From the NCBI GenBank assembly GCA_032718565.1, contig JAVGVS010000180.1, forward strand, positions 658,501 through 722,500: a stretch of DNA of 64,000 bases, given 5' to 3'. Position 1 is the stretch's first letter, and each line of letters begins with the position of its first letter. The notes beneath the pieces were generated by a model. It did not search any database and had not been told where the DNA came from. It saw nothing but the letters and a program-made list of their open reading frames with translations. This DNA is from Distichodus sexfasciatus (Eukaryota > Chordata > Actinopteri > Characiformes > Distichodontidae). The translations under genes were made by a program, and so were the position numbers. Positions 21,171 through 32,134 of this stretch are shown in pieces.

Positions 21171-21814
21171 GTGAACAGTGTAGTGTACATGTAGGACTAC
21201 ATCGTTCCTCACAAGTGGCTGCATCACTGTATTCAATCGAATAATTAGACAAGGCATGCGTCCACTTTGGACGCCAATAAATAGGCTGAAGAAAACATGA
21301 AAAGCAGGCATGTTGCCTCCATGTCCACACTGTCTGAGAGATAAAATGGCTAAGTATATATTTCTGGAGCATTTTCTTTCTTTTTTTCTACTCTAAAAGA
21401 CATGGAACGCACCTTTCACCATCCGCCCCTGGACATTTTCACCCCTGCACAGTGTTCAGGTGGCACAAAACAATGGCCATCTTGTCCTGACTGTTGTCCA
21501 ACAGTGAGCTAATGTAATCCTTACTGCTACATTACACAACTCCGCAGCACCAGATCGACCACAAAAAATGGTCTTTTGTTCCTCTTAAAAGAAAGATAGG
21601 AGCTGGAACAGATGCCGGTCCTGCATTTAATCTCACTCTGATTACCAAACTGTTCGTTAATAAAAGGTAAGATGTAGAGAGCAAAGAGATCCAAAATGAC
21701 TCACGTTCTGTCAACATAATTAGGAAAATTAGGACACGTCCACTGCCAATTGCTGCCACATTTACACATTTGGCTTGTGCACATAGCATGTTCGCTGGGG
21801 AAAAGGCTTTCAAT
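21171..21814. other. Unique DNA, no gene seen
   Basis: No family or exon is recognised. A CACCATCCGCCCCTGGACAT word near 21420 resembles the GC-rich end of some hAT elements, but no partner end is visible. Confidence 0.4.
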
Positions 21815-22020
21815 TCAGACTTGAGGGCTTGAATCGAAGGCAGCCGAAGAGGTTCGGAACTGAAGAAGCCTTTCGGATGAGAGGTGAAACGTCTTCAAGA
21901 ATTTTGAAAAGAAGTCCAGTTGTATTCGATTCCAGCACTCAAGATTGTCCTCACCGAGACCCTGCACAGGCATATTCTGACCATTCTCAATTTGCTGACA
22001 GGCACAACGCTCCTCATAAG
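21815..22020 (+). repeat. Fragment of an abundant conserved fish repeat
   Basis: The words GAAGAAGCCTTTCGGATGAG, AGGTGAAACGTCTTCAAGAA and AGTCCAGTTGTATTCGATTC match, from memory, a widespread fish repeat of the form GGATGAGAGGTGAAACGTCTTC. It can fold by TGAAGA/TCTTCA pairing. The family name is not certain. Confidence 0.5.
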
Positions 22021-23955
22021 ATAAAATAATAAAAATCTGCAATAATTCTCATTTTTATTTATGCTTACAGAAACCAAACGAAAACTACACGCAAAGCTAC
22101 ATGAAATATGATGCTGGTCCCTGCACAGATATTAAAGCAAACCCCTATGTGTGAGTTATTCCAGGTTATTGCTCCTTTATCACGAGGCAAAGGAGCTGCA
22201 GTAAACGACACGGTCACACAATGCCAGGCTTTGTCTTGCTAGGGCATATAAGGTGTCAAGACAATATACACTGTTATCATTAACACAACTGAATCAGCGT
22301 CTCTGTTTTGGGAGTCTGTGTGTGTCTTTGTTGAGTAAGTGCCTCACTGAGGCGGACAGACGGGGACAGAGGAAGAGATGTGACAACAGCGTCTTAGTGA
22401 CAAAGTAAACAACGGAAGAGATTCATTACCAGATAACGGAAGCTGTATCATTCACTCGATCAAACGCTAACATATTTGCCTTTGTCAAAATCCACGGATC
22501 CTGAAGGAATACTGCACCAACTCTAATTTCCAGTGGTGGAAGCAAGGAAGTACAGCAGATGAGCAGTAGAGGGCAGCGCAGTACAGTACAGGAGAGGAGG
22601 CTGGAAAAACAAATCTCAGAGTAAGAGACCGAAACGCAAGCTTTAATCTGTCTTTTTGATGAGGAAAATCTGCTTTGATAAGTAAAAATTGAAAATCCAA
22701 TAATTAAACATATCACAGGCTGTAGATAAGCTGCTTCTGCTCCAGAATGAGAGGGACGAACAATCCAAACTCAGATTCCAAAGGTTTTCCACAAACAGGC
22801 AGAAAGATTGTTAAACTTATTAAATATATGAGAAAAGTTATAAAAAGTTATAAAAGTTTATTTATAAAAGTACATTTATATATTTCAATCTCTCCGTACA
22901 TCATTGATGCTGCGATATGTAATTGGCATAACTAAACCAACGACGATCCTCTCATCCATCTCATTATTGATTACATTAAGGCATTTAGCAGGTTTAAATG
23001 TCACAGTGGGAACTTCAAAAAAAAAACAAGGGGCAATTAAATTCTAAAAGCGGCCCATAAGAACAAGGCGCTCTTACATCTAATGTCATTCTGCCCTTTT
23101 TAGCTTGTCAGTTAATATGCACATCGATTGCTCAGTTACACCTTTACATTGTGGGAAAATGGAAAAGGGCAGATGAATATTTTTAAAGACATGGAATTAT
23201 TAGCAGCAGAACTGTTGCCTTAGTTTTTAATAATGCAAAAGATAAGTAGTTTTGCTTTGTCACTTGCAAAACTGGAAAAGGAACCAAAGAAATGTAAGAA
23301 CTTTAAGTAAGGAACTTGCTTTTGTAGTTGCTGTTGCTGCTGCAGTGTTGTATGCGGTTTAATCCTCCTGCAACAGCAGCTCTCTCTCAATATGGGCTTA
23401 GCGAGGCTATGATGTTCTATTAATTAATATGTTAATTAAAGCATTATCTTAATGAGCAGTAAAACATACTGGAAGTCAGGAGACTAAGTTTGTGACAGCT
23501 ATTCTTCAAACAACCCTGCAACCTTTTAAGAGACCATACTGGTTCTGAACTGTGGAGATTAGATTTGACCAAAAAAATGAGAAAAGGTCAAATCTGCACA
23601 CAACCATTTCTCAGATTCAGCTGTAAATGTGCTCCTCAGACTTCGCAGTCCGTGTCACAACCTCCAGCTACTGCAAGCAAGTCAACCCTCGTAAAGCCTT
23701 TTGTTTGCTTACTCCCTCTGCCAACTTCCTAGTTTGTGTAATTAGCTACTGTTAAGAAATGACATTGTTAACTTGGCTGTAACACATGTAGCAACTACAG
23801 CTTCTGTACAGTCTCCCGTATAAGAAATGGAGGCTCAATACCAGAGCAAGCACAGCATCTTAACACTACGAAATATGTTCAAATCATTGCAAAAGTCTGG
23901 GACATTTCACCTATTGAATCAAAGTTACTAAAAATGCTCATTCATGTTCCATTTT
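22021..23955. other. Unique AT-rich DNA, no gene seen
   Basis: No gene is recognised. A CATTAAGGCATTTAGCAGG word near 22975 is a SINE-tail remnant. The block 23055-23260 (TAATATGCACATCGATTGC, GAATTATTAGCAGCAGAA) is a possible conserved non-coding element. Confidence 0.45.
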
Positions 23956-24183
23956 AGTGAAAGCGAGTGATTATTTGTCGTTGTGAACGCACCACAGCAC
24001 GACGAAATGTGATCTCTGCATTTAACCCATCCGTGAAGGAGCAGTGGGCAGCTAACAAGGGCAGCACCCGGGGAGCAGTGCTTGGGGACGGTACCTTGCT
24101 CACGAGTACCTCAATGGTAACTTTACCAGCTCTGGATTCGAACCTGCAACCTTCTGCTCACGGGGCGAACACCCTACCTGCCC
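23956..24183 (-). mobile_element. SINE-A copy, head truncated
   Basis: Reverse SINE-A: tail AGTGAAAGCGAGTGATTATT, GTGATCTCTGCATTTAACCC, GTACCTTGCTCACGAGTACC, GGATTCGAACCTGCAACC (B box). The last head bases before the A box are lost: CACCCTACC is followed by TGCCCCTCC instead of GTTACGCCACC. Confidence 0.9.
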
Positions 24184-25081
24184 CTCCTTGGGTGTGGTCA
24201 GAACACTTGACACATAGTCATAGGACTGTTGCTGATACTATCTTAATACAGGAAATGTGTTCAAATTTCTGTTGCAGGTTTGCAAGACAATTTACCAGTA
24301 CCTGCTATTCCAAGATCTGGGGAGAAACGCCCACTCGACGGGCAATAAACCCACGGTGGAAAACATGCGGAAAGCGGTATGACCAGCGTTATACGTACCC
24401 ATGCACTGGAATGATGAAAGCCAGTAGTTAGGCGACTGGTTGGTAAAGAAAACAAATGCGCTATGCGTGATCATGGCTCAATTACAAGGCGAAGAAAAAT
24501 GTGTTCCCGAGAGAGTCTCCTAACGAACATGTACCGCATCACATTTTAATGAGTCCCCCTAAAATTAGCTAGCGGAGAAACATTTCGCCAATTGATCACG
24601 CTGATGGCTGGCCGGAGGCGAAAACCCTGGCGTAATAGAGGCATTAACTCTTTCACAGAACAGAATAGAGAGTGGACGGGCAAAGGTAAGGCAAATTGAG
24701 TACAAAACAAGTTGAAAATAAGCTCAAGGGGGGTATGTTGCTACAACATGCAATTTACTTGACTGGACGACTATGTATAGGTTTTGACTTAGTATGAGCA
24801 TGAATGATAGATGAAAGGGTTGATGATGATGGAATGATGCATGAAAGGATAAATGGAGTCTCTTTTTCTAGTTTGCTCACTCTGTGATATTTTACTTTTC
24901 TTTTCGCCATAATTTTAACAGTTATTCAGTGTCTTGTTTTGTTATTTTCCTTTGTTCCCGAGTTTGCATTAGCATGTGAGTCCTGTCAGGTGCGCTGAAT
25001 GAAAAACGTGCGACAGTCCAGTTGTGTGACAACCATAAAACAATCCTGCAGTGAGACAAAACTAAACCCATTTCATTTTCT
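24184..25081. other. Unique DNA, candidate conserved element at 24500-24640, no gene seen
   Basis: No family is recognised. The block TGATCACGCTGATGGCTGGC, GGCGTAATAGAGGCATTAAC at 24590-24650 is unlike the surrounding AT-rich DNA and could be a conserved non-coding element. Confidence 0.4.
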
Positions 25082-25353
25082 GGGGACCGGAGCCCATTCT
25101 GAGACTAAGGGGCGCCAACACACCACGAGGAACGCACATATGAACACACTCTCAGTCACATCTTATGGGATCCAATTTAGAGTGACCAATCAACCTATAG
25201 TGCACGCTTTTGGACTGTGGGAGTAAACCAGAGCAGCCGGTGAAAACCCACGCCAACACGGGGAAAGCAGGAAAACTCCACACGGAAAGATCCTACGATC
25301 AAAGCTGGGACCTTTTCGCTGTGAGGCAGCAGTGCTAACCACAGCGCCACCCG
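25082..25353 (-). mobile_element. SINE-B copy, diverged, tail truncated
   Basis: Reverse SINE-B: GGGGACCGGAGCCCATTCTG, GCGCCAACACACCACGAGG, TTTTGGACTGTGGGAGTAAA, AGTGCTAACCACAGCGCCAC. More diverged than the copies at 30825 and 51502. Confidence 0.85.
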
Positions 25354-26190
25354 ACAACTAAAACCTAACAACCTTAAATGAAGCGGAACACAAGAATTAG
25401 TTTCAGTCTTGGATCTCACACAGTTCCGACTTAAACTTGATCTTAACCGCACAAACGAAGAGCAAAGCGTACATCTATCGCAAGTATTATTCTCTTTCTC
25501 TCAGCTAGAGACAGACATGAAAGGGCCAAGTCTGGCAAATTAACCACAGCGAACTTGACCCCCGGTACAGCCTCCTTCCAATACGTGAAGCCAAACAGCG
25601 GTTCATCTGTCCCAAAGCTCAAAGCAATCGCTCCATTCGAGCGCCGATCCCTCACCGCTTTCTTCCCCCCGTGGGGCTGTAATGGCTGGTAATTGCTCCT
25701 CTATTGTGCTCTGATAAATCAATCAGGCCGTTATCAGCTCCTGAGCAGGGTGCCGGCAGCCTGCGCCATTTACCAACATAATGACCGCCTTCGGCCAGCG
25801 GCAGACGTCAGCCTCCGGCTCGCGGCTTCCGTCTGCGGACCCGTCGCCAGCCTGATAAGACACACGGCGTGCGTCTGCTTTACACGAATCTCTTTTCACA
25901 GATCAACTGTGACATGGATGACGCTTCCGAGGAGAGAAATATTGATTTATTAAACGGTTTTAAAACGTGTTTGAGATCATTATTGGCATATTCAACAACA
26001 TCTGGAAAAGCTCTTCCAAAGGAAATAGTTTTTTCGTTTCAGGAGGACCCACCAGCAAATGTGACATTTAGACAAAAATAAACAAATATAATCAACAGCT
26101 CCCCCTATCTGTGAGACAGGATACTGCACTTTGTTGTGCTCGATTGGAGTTTTTGTCCATCGACTCCAGCGTGGCTCACAGTGGAAAAAA
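25354..26190. other. Unique DNA with candidate conserved non-coding element, no gene seen
   Basis: Positions 25640-25800 hold AATGGCTGGTAATTGCTCCT, TGATAAATCAATCAGGCCGT and TATCAGCTCCTGAGCAGGGT, with GATA and homeobox/PBX-like ATCAATCA words. 25790-25870 is GC-rich. Neither strand has a convincing exon. Confidence 0.45.
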
Positions 26191-26420
26191 AGTGACGGTG
26201 CGTGATTATTTGTCATTGTGAACACACCACAGCACGGTGCACCACAATGAAATGTGACCTCTGCATTTGACCCATCCATAAAGGAACAGTGGGCAGCTAA
26301 CAAGGGTGGCGCCCAGGGACGGTGCCTTGCTCATAAGTACCTCAGTGGTAACTTTACCAGCCCTGGATTCGAACCTGCGACCTTCTGATCACAAGGCGAA
26401 CCCCCTACCGTTACGCCACC
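26191..26420 (-). mobile_element. SINE-A copy, near full length
   Basis: Reverse SINE-A from AGTGACGGTGCGTGATTATT to the head end CCTACCGTTACGCCACC, with an intact B box (GGATTCGAACCTGCGACC on +). It lacks part of the GGGGAGCAGTGCTTGGGG segment. Confidence 0.9.
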
Positions 26421-27689
26421 AAAAGCTGTAGGTCAAGCTGAGCGTAGGCACTAGCCAGTGCCAGATTTAGCCATTTTAGGGTGCAAGGCGAATACAGGCA
26501 TGAGGCTTTCCACATTCGTTCTTTAAAAACACACGCACAAAAAACCCCCCAAATTAAACAAGAAGGGTCATCGCTATATGTCGCCTGTCAGCATATAACC
26601 TTGCTCCAAATGAAGACAGATTAGTGAGGGTGAAGCTACAGCGCACGGCCGCTAATACTGTGCCTAATAAACAATGGTTGCAATGTTCTCCCAAAGGAAA
26701 TGAAGCTTGTTCAGTTCAGATCTTTACGTCTGACCGCTGGCAACATAAAAAAAAACGTCCGAACTCGAAAGAATAATCGTCAGACCTAAGAAAATTTGGG
26801 GTGTTAACAGGGCACCAAATTCTGGGCCCTATACACAAGCAGTCTCCATGGTCCCCCTCCCAATAATAAAATAAAATTCCACACTTCTCAAGGGCCCTCT
26901 ACCCACTTGAGGCCCTGGTAAGTCAGCCCCCTTTTCCCCCCCACTACGACGCCCCTGGGTGTTAATCTATACCTTTGTTTTTAGGCTTACTCTAGTGCGT
27001 GTTTAGAAGTTAGCCATACGTGCTTTATGTTGTTGTGGTCAGGACATCCCGCACTACTCAACTTTGTCAAATCATTCTATTCCTGATGAAAAACTGACCT
27101 GCGCCTGTAGAAATGGATCTATTTAAAGCTTTATGTAGTATAAAAGTGCTGAAACTCTAGATATAACTACTAGAAATAGTAAGAACAGGGTCTGTTTACA
27201 TAAATATAACGTCCGTTAAGATTCTAAAGGTATGTGTGTAGTTTCAGTAAGTCAAAGGGATTCTGAGTTATTAAAAAACTCATTAATAAACAACACAAAA
27301 CTAGTGCGTCTCTCTCAAGGGTTTGGAGTGTTCATAGTGGAGGAGGCCTGATTTTTGGGAAGGGCCTGAACGCCTAGAATTGGCTATTTACAGAACTGCA
27401 TAAATATGTAGTGAAAGCTGGAGGGACAGTTGAACTAAAATACTTGATTTTTACTACATTTCCATGCTAGGACCTTTGCAGAAACATCACAAACACATGT
27501 AATACCGTATATAAAATATAGGAATGTTTATACTAGTGTGATTTTTTTATTTAGATTTCTAAAAATAAAAAGCTAATGCAAAAAGAAATGATGTAGCAAA
27601 AAGTGGATTGTGTTTGTGGCTTCATTCTAAACTATGCAACACAACAGACACAAAATAATTAGAATTCCTGTCCAAGAATTTAGAACTAA
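26421..27689. other. Mostly unclassified repeat-like and unique DNA, no gene seen
   Basis: Positions 26450-26960 end in CCCCCACTACGACGCCCCTG, which resembles a hAT-type terminus (CAGGGGCG), and start near GTGCCAGATTTAGCCATTTT. I could not pair the ends. The rest is AT-rich with no exon. Confidence 0.4.
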
Positions 27690-28245
27690 GGCCATCAGGT
27701 GAGCGCGGACTGAACGTCCACCGTTTTCCGGCTCATTGGAGTGATTCGTCCACACGGGCGCGGTCGTGACCTGCGTTCAGTCGTTTACCTGGCGCCAATT
27801 TCTGCCGAAATCCAGACGAACGCAAAAAGAAAACGTCGCTATTGCGTTTACATGCCGGTCGGTTGACGTCCCGGAGGACCGGATATATCCCATGACTGCG
27901 TTAAGTGAGTTTAATGTTCCTATTGTGCACTTCAGTGGGTGCTGCAAAACCAACTGTGCGCCACAAAGACTGTCCTTCATGTGCCACAAGGCTTGTTTTT
28001 TATTTCCTCTTTTATATTTGTATATTTCGGCACACGGGTTAATCCTTTGGACAGCCTGATTACTGCCCCCACAGGAAAACACGCGAAATTAGACATTGCG
28101 CTGCAGTTTGGCGTTAAACGTCAAACGAATGCCAGTGTAACGCCTCCCTGAAGTCGATCAAGCGCAGCTGCAAAAAGTAACACAAACCCGTAGGCCGTTC
28201 AGAGTGCGTTCAGTTATCCACGATTCGAACGCCCGTGTGCACTTC
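27690..28245. mobile_element. Relative of the Harbinger-like MITE at 53421 (diverged, longer)
   Basis: GGTGAGCGCGGACTGAACGT, CGGCTCATTGGAGTGATTCG and TCCACACGGGCG match the left part of the 53421 element in order. TCGCTATTGCGTTTACATGC and, at 28090-28240, GTTCAGAGTGCGTTCAG and CGAACGCCCGTGTG match its right part. An extra central piece of roughly 200 bp separates them. Ends and target duplication are not preserved. Confidence 0.55.
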
Positions 28246-29460
28246 TGGGAACCTTTGAGACTCACTTGCCTTCTTTGATCACTGGGGCGACCATTATCCA
28301 GTCTAGACCTGACAGGACCGCAAGGTATCACTGGCACTTTTCTCCAAAAACGCCCCGTGTTTACATTAATGGCACCACCTTTTTAAAAAAAAAAAGCATC
28401 CCACTTCAGTTCTTCATTTCTAGCACTGCGAGAGCTTTCAAGCTTGCAGCAATCCACCAGTCATTTCAGCAACACGTCCTGTTAGGCGCACAGGACAAGC
28501 AGAAGCATTAGCACCTCCTACGCATTAGAAACCACAAAGTCTGGTTAAACTCACACTTTTCAAGCTCAGACACTTCTCTTTAGCTTTGAATCAGCGCTAC
28601 AGTGAATTCGTTCATCAGAATCTAAAGTGAAGGACGACTCTGCGTCAAGTTCAGAGTTTACGGCAGCAGCCCAGACGCTGGGAAGCTAATTTTCTACGTC
28701 TGGAACTAAGCTCATTACTTCTGCCGGGCGTCGCTAAATAATTTAGGGTCTAATCTTCCTGCAGCGACAGTTGACGCGGCTTTAAAAATACACATACAGT
28801 TGGTGGCGAGATACAAACAGATAAGATAAGTGCGAGTGAGAGATGATATCCGAAGACAAACAGACACACATGAGACAAAAAGACCCATCCGAGATTATTT
28901 TCATTAGTCTTTTAGTGTCTTTTCAGACCCAGGGGATGGAAAATGACTGGGAAATTAAAAGAGAGAAAGGAGGTAAGAGGTAGGAGCCCAAGTTTCATGA
29001 AGATTATAAAAAATCCAACCAGTATAATTAACAATTCATGCTATCTCCTAGCAACCCCGTGTGTTCATTCTATTGATTTATTCTTCCACATTAGCCAATA
29101 ACACACGGTACGTCAGGACACACCACAAGAAGGCCATTTTACAATGTAAATATCCATTTTTTTTACAATGTCAAATTTTTATTCGTGTCCCAATGCTCCA
29201 GTCACTCAGTCCGGGAGCTCTGCAAAAACAAACGTTTATTTTAGCCTTTATTTCAGCAGAATAGTCAAATAAGATTTAGCGAAACGTCAAAATCCTGCTT
29301 TCACGTTGTGCATGTCAGTGTTTTCCATCGCAATGGTTTTGTATTTAAATGTTCCTAACGAAACTTTCAGGTCATTTTGGGTGTTCTGGTGACGTTCTGG
29401 TTTTCTGCACAATCTGGCTCGTTCAGTTCAAATAAAGAAATACAATATATTTAGACACCA
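28246..29460. other. Unique DNA, no gene seen
   Basis: No family or exon is recognised. Poly(A) at 28382-28394 and poly(T) near 29155 are isolated homopolymers. Confidence 0.45.
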
Positions 29461-29476
29461 AATGCCTCCGCAACGG

Positions 29477-29801
29477 GGCGACACAGTGGCACAGTGGTTA
29501 GTGCTGCCGCCTCACAGCGAGAAGGTCCAGGGTTCGAACCCCGGGGACAGTCGTAGGGTCTTTCTGTCTTTCCCGTGTTTGCGTGGATTTCCTCCGGGCG
29601 CTCTGGTTTCCTACTACAGTCCAAAGGTATGCGATATAGGTTATTTGGTGACTCTAAATTGGCCCCATAACGTGTGTGTGCGCCCTGCGGTGTGTTGGCG
29701 CCTGCTCAGGATTGTTCCCCCCCTTGCACCCGAAAGCTCCCGGGATAGGCTCCGGTCCCCCTGCGATCCCAGTTGGGATTAAGCAGTTTGGATAATGAAT
29801 G
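29477..29801 (+). mobile_element. SINE-B copy with perfect 16-bp target duplication
   Basis: The head GGGCGACACAGTGGCACAGT, a B box GGTTCGAACCCC, and tail GGATAATGAATG are present. AATGCCTCCGCAACGG stands on both sides (29461-29476 and 29802-29817) without a mismatch. This is the cleanest retroposition footprint among the SINEs and suggests a fairly recent insertion. Confidence 0.97.
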
Positions 29802-29817
29802 AATGCCTCCGCAACGG

Positions 29818-30451
29818 TGCTGACCTGAGCAAGTGCCTGATTTGTATTTTAGTATTAGTAAAACTACTTGGGGTCTCAGTGGTCAGTCAGCCAACAGAGA
29901 CTTACTGCGGAATTACTCAAGGTGAGCAAAAAGAGATTAAGCCGAAAGATTATGATCACACACACACACACACACGCTCACGTACATACGCACTAGTCAC
30001 AGCCCAGAGTGTTTATCTGCAAATGACATGGTCTGCCACCGTGCTTTATTCTATTGCCTGCCCGCCCCTGCAGCCAGTGATTGAACTGGCGCTCTGCCCA
30101 AAGACATTAACGTGGCTAAGAATGAATGGTAGCAGGGAATTAATGTTAACCGTTTTATAGGGTGAAATGGACCCTACAAGTCCCTGAACTGGCTGTTACT
30201 TAAACGGCCTGCTCACACAGCCCAACTCGTCCTTCTACAGGGTCATAGGGGAAAGCGGAACAGACAAAAAGGCTCAGGACACTCTGACATACAGATAACT
30301 AGGAGCCTCGTGTCCGTATTAACTGGTATGCTGTGTTTGATTCCACCCACCCACACACACATACACACACACACACACATTGGCTTCCCCATTGCACACT
30401 TACATTTAGAGCTGCAAGTGAACAAACCACTCAGAGCAACATTAGTTTCTT
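29818..30451. other. Unique DNA with (CA)n tracts, no gene seen
   Basis: (CA)n near 29957-29976 and a CA-rich run at 30349-30380. Otherwise nothing is recognised. Confidence 0.5.
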
Positions 30452-30710
30452 GAAAGTGAAAGTGAGTGATTCTTTGTCATTGTGAACACACCACAGCACA
30501 GCACACAGTGCACCACGACGAAATGTGACCTCTGCATTTAACCCATCCGTGAAGGAGCAGTGGGCAGCTAACAAGTGTCCGGGGAGCAGTGCTTGGGGAA
30601 GGTACCTTGCCCATGAGTACCTCAGTGGTAACTTTACCGGTCCTGGATTCGAACCTGCGACCTTTTCATGATCACGAGGCGAACACCCTACCGTTACGCC
30701 ACCAACTGCC
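30452..30710 (-). mobile_element. SINE-A copy, full length
   Basis: Reverse SINE-A, tail GAAAGTGAAAGTGAGTGATT to head CCGTTACGCCACCAACTGCC. It has a small insertion before the B box (CCTTTTCATGATCACG). The 48 bp beyond its head (30711-30758) are identical to the 48 bp beyond the head of the copy at 47677. Confidence 0.93.
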
Positions 30711-30824
30711 AACTTCTCTATAAGAAGAAATTATTGCACACGTCTTCTAATGTTCTACACCTTGCTTATTAGGAGTCCAAGCATGAAGGGCCATGGAACA
30801 CCCTTTGTGTTTGTTTTTTTCAGC

Positions 30825-31182
30825 ATTCATTCATTCATTTATTCATTATCTGAGCTGCTTAATCCCAACTGGGGTCGCGGGGGGAGCGGAGCCTATCCCG
30901 GGAACTTATGGGCGCAAGGTGGGGAACAACCCTGGGCAGGCGCCAACACACCACAGGGCATACACACTCACACCTTACGGAGACAATTTAGAGCCGCCAA
31001 TTAACCTATAGTGCGTGCCTTTGGACTGTGGGAGGAAACCGGAGCACCCGGAGGAAATCCACACGAACATGGGGAGAGAATGCGAGCTCAACACAGAGGG
31101 GCCCTACAGCTGACCCGGGGCTCGAGCCCAGGGCCTTCTCACTGTGAGGCGGCAGCGCTAACCACTGCGCCTCCGTGCCACC
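30825..31182 (-). mobile_element. SINE-B copy, full length
   Basis: Reverse SINE-B with tail CATTCATTCATTTATTCATT, CAACTGGGGTCGCGGGGGGA, GCGCCAACACACCACAGGGC, TTTGGACTGTGGGAGGAAAC and head GCGCTAACCACTGCGCCTCC. The open frame on the + strand is a SINE by-product. Confidence 0.93.
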
Positions 31183-31196
31183 CCCTTTTTTCATTC

Positions 31197-31276
31197 TTCT
31201 TCTTCTTATTATTGTTATTATTATTATTATTATTGTTGTTGTTATTAATGATAATAGTAATAATAATTTATTCATT
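31197..31276. repeat. (TTA/TTC)n imperfect trinucleotide microsatellite
   Basis: TTCTTCTTCTTCTTATTATT leads into (ATT)n with GTT interruptions and then an inverted AATAATAATT piece. It starts just beyond the head of the SINE-B at 30825. Confidence 0.9.
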
Positions 31277-31377
31277 TTTTTATTCAAACATAGTGATCGG
31301 CCTACAGTTGGTGCTACAGCCATGGCACGTTTTGACCTCTAACTCTCGAACCGTGCAAATTTGCATAATATGCAAAA

Positions 31378-31510
31378 GGTTCAAGGTTCTTTATTGTCAT
31401 CAGTCGCTTTATACATGTACAAAGTGTGATGACAGCGTTTCCCCCTGGCCCCGGTGCAACATAAAGTAACACTGAACATTACATTCAACAGGACAAAAGG
31501 TGCAAACGAG
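31378..31510 (+). repeat. Retroelement-like repeat fragment (TTCTTTATTGTCA type)
   Basis: GGTTCAAGGTTCTTTATTGT CATCAG, TACAAAGTGTGATGACAGCG and GCAACATAAAGTAACACTGA match the layout of fragments at 45424 and 56247. From memory this is an abundant fish repeat of TTTATTGTCATATGCACA type. Non-coding. Confidence 0.5.
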
Positions 31511-31536
31511 CAACACAAAACAATGTTAATTAGCTG

Positions 31537-31918
31537 ATTAAGGCAAGTGAGGTCTCAACTGAATCTGCGGACTTAGCCTGATATCAAAACACAAAGCTTT
31601 TTTGGGATTTCACAAAGAGGCGGCAAAAATGAGCAAATTAATTGCGGCTGGGTGTGGTTTAAACAGCGTCTTTGGACTGCTTTGGCCCAGCTAGCGTCAA
31701 TTGAAGAATAGGAGGTGCTATAAATGCTAAAGGCCTATATCTCAAGAACCGGGAGTGCGATTTTGCTGACATTTAAATAGGGATGGTGTGCTGCTTCGCA
31801 TTTTATGAAAAGCGTACTGACTTTTGTTCACTCCTTCTAGGCCGATAGGTTGATTAGAGCAGGTGAGGTGTCAAATAAAACTTGACCTAATGTCATAACA
31901 GAGCTTTTCTGCATCTTT
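31537..31918 (+). repeat. Diverged direct repeat, period about 315 bp
   Basis: TGATTAAGGCAAGTGAGGTC at about 31537 and TGATTAGAGCAGGTGAGGTG at about 31852 start similar blocks (CCTGATATCAAAACACAAAG versus CCTAATGTCATAACAGAGCT). The family is not recognised. Confidence 0.4.
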
Positions 31919-31954
31919 TGTGCTGCTTTTGCTTTTCCCTCACATTGTCATATT

Positions 31955-32134
31955 GGCAGCGTAACAGTTTTAGGCAGTAGGCCTGTTCTGGTAAAGATAC
32001 TACTGAGGTACCGTTCCAGAGCACTGCTCCCCGGGCACTGCCAAAGCTGCCCGCTGCTCCTTCACGGATGGGATAATGCAGAGGTCACATTTTGTTTTGG
32101 CGCACTGTGTGCTGTGATTTGGTGTGTTCACTTA
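31955..32134 (+). mobile_element. SINE-A copy, head deleted
   Basis: GGCAGCGTAACAGTTTTAGG is what is left of the head, and the B box is lost. GATACTACTGAGGTACCGTT, CTGCCCGCTGCTCCTTCACG and TGTGATTTGGTGTGTTCAC follow. The end of the tail is missing. Confidence 0.75.

Noticed and set aside
21835..21900. Possible hammerhead ribozyme core (GGATGAG...GAAAC...GTC)
   Set aside because: The expected CTGATGAG is CGGATGAG and there is no room for stem III between GAAAC and GTC. The segment is better explained as a fragment of a common repeat.
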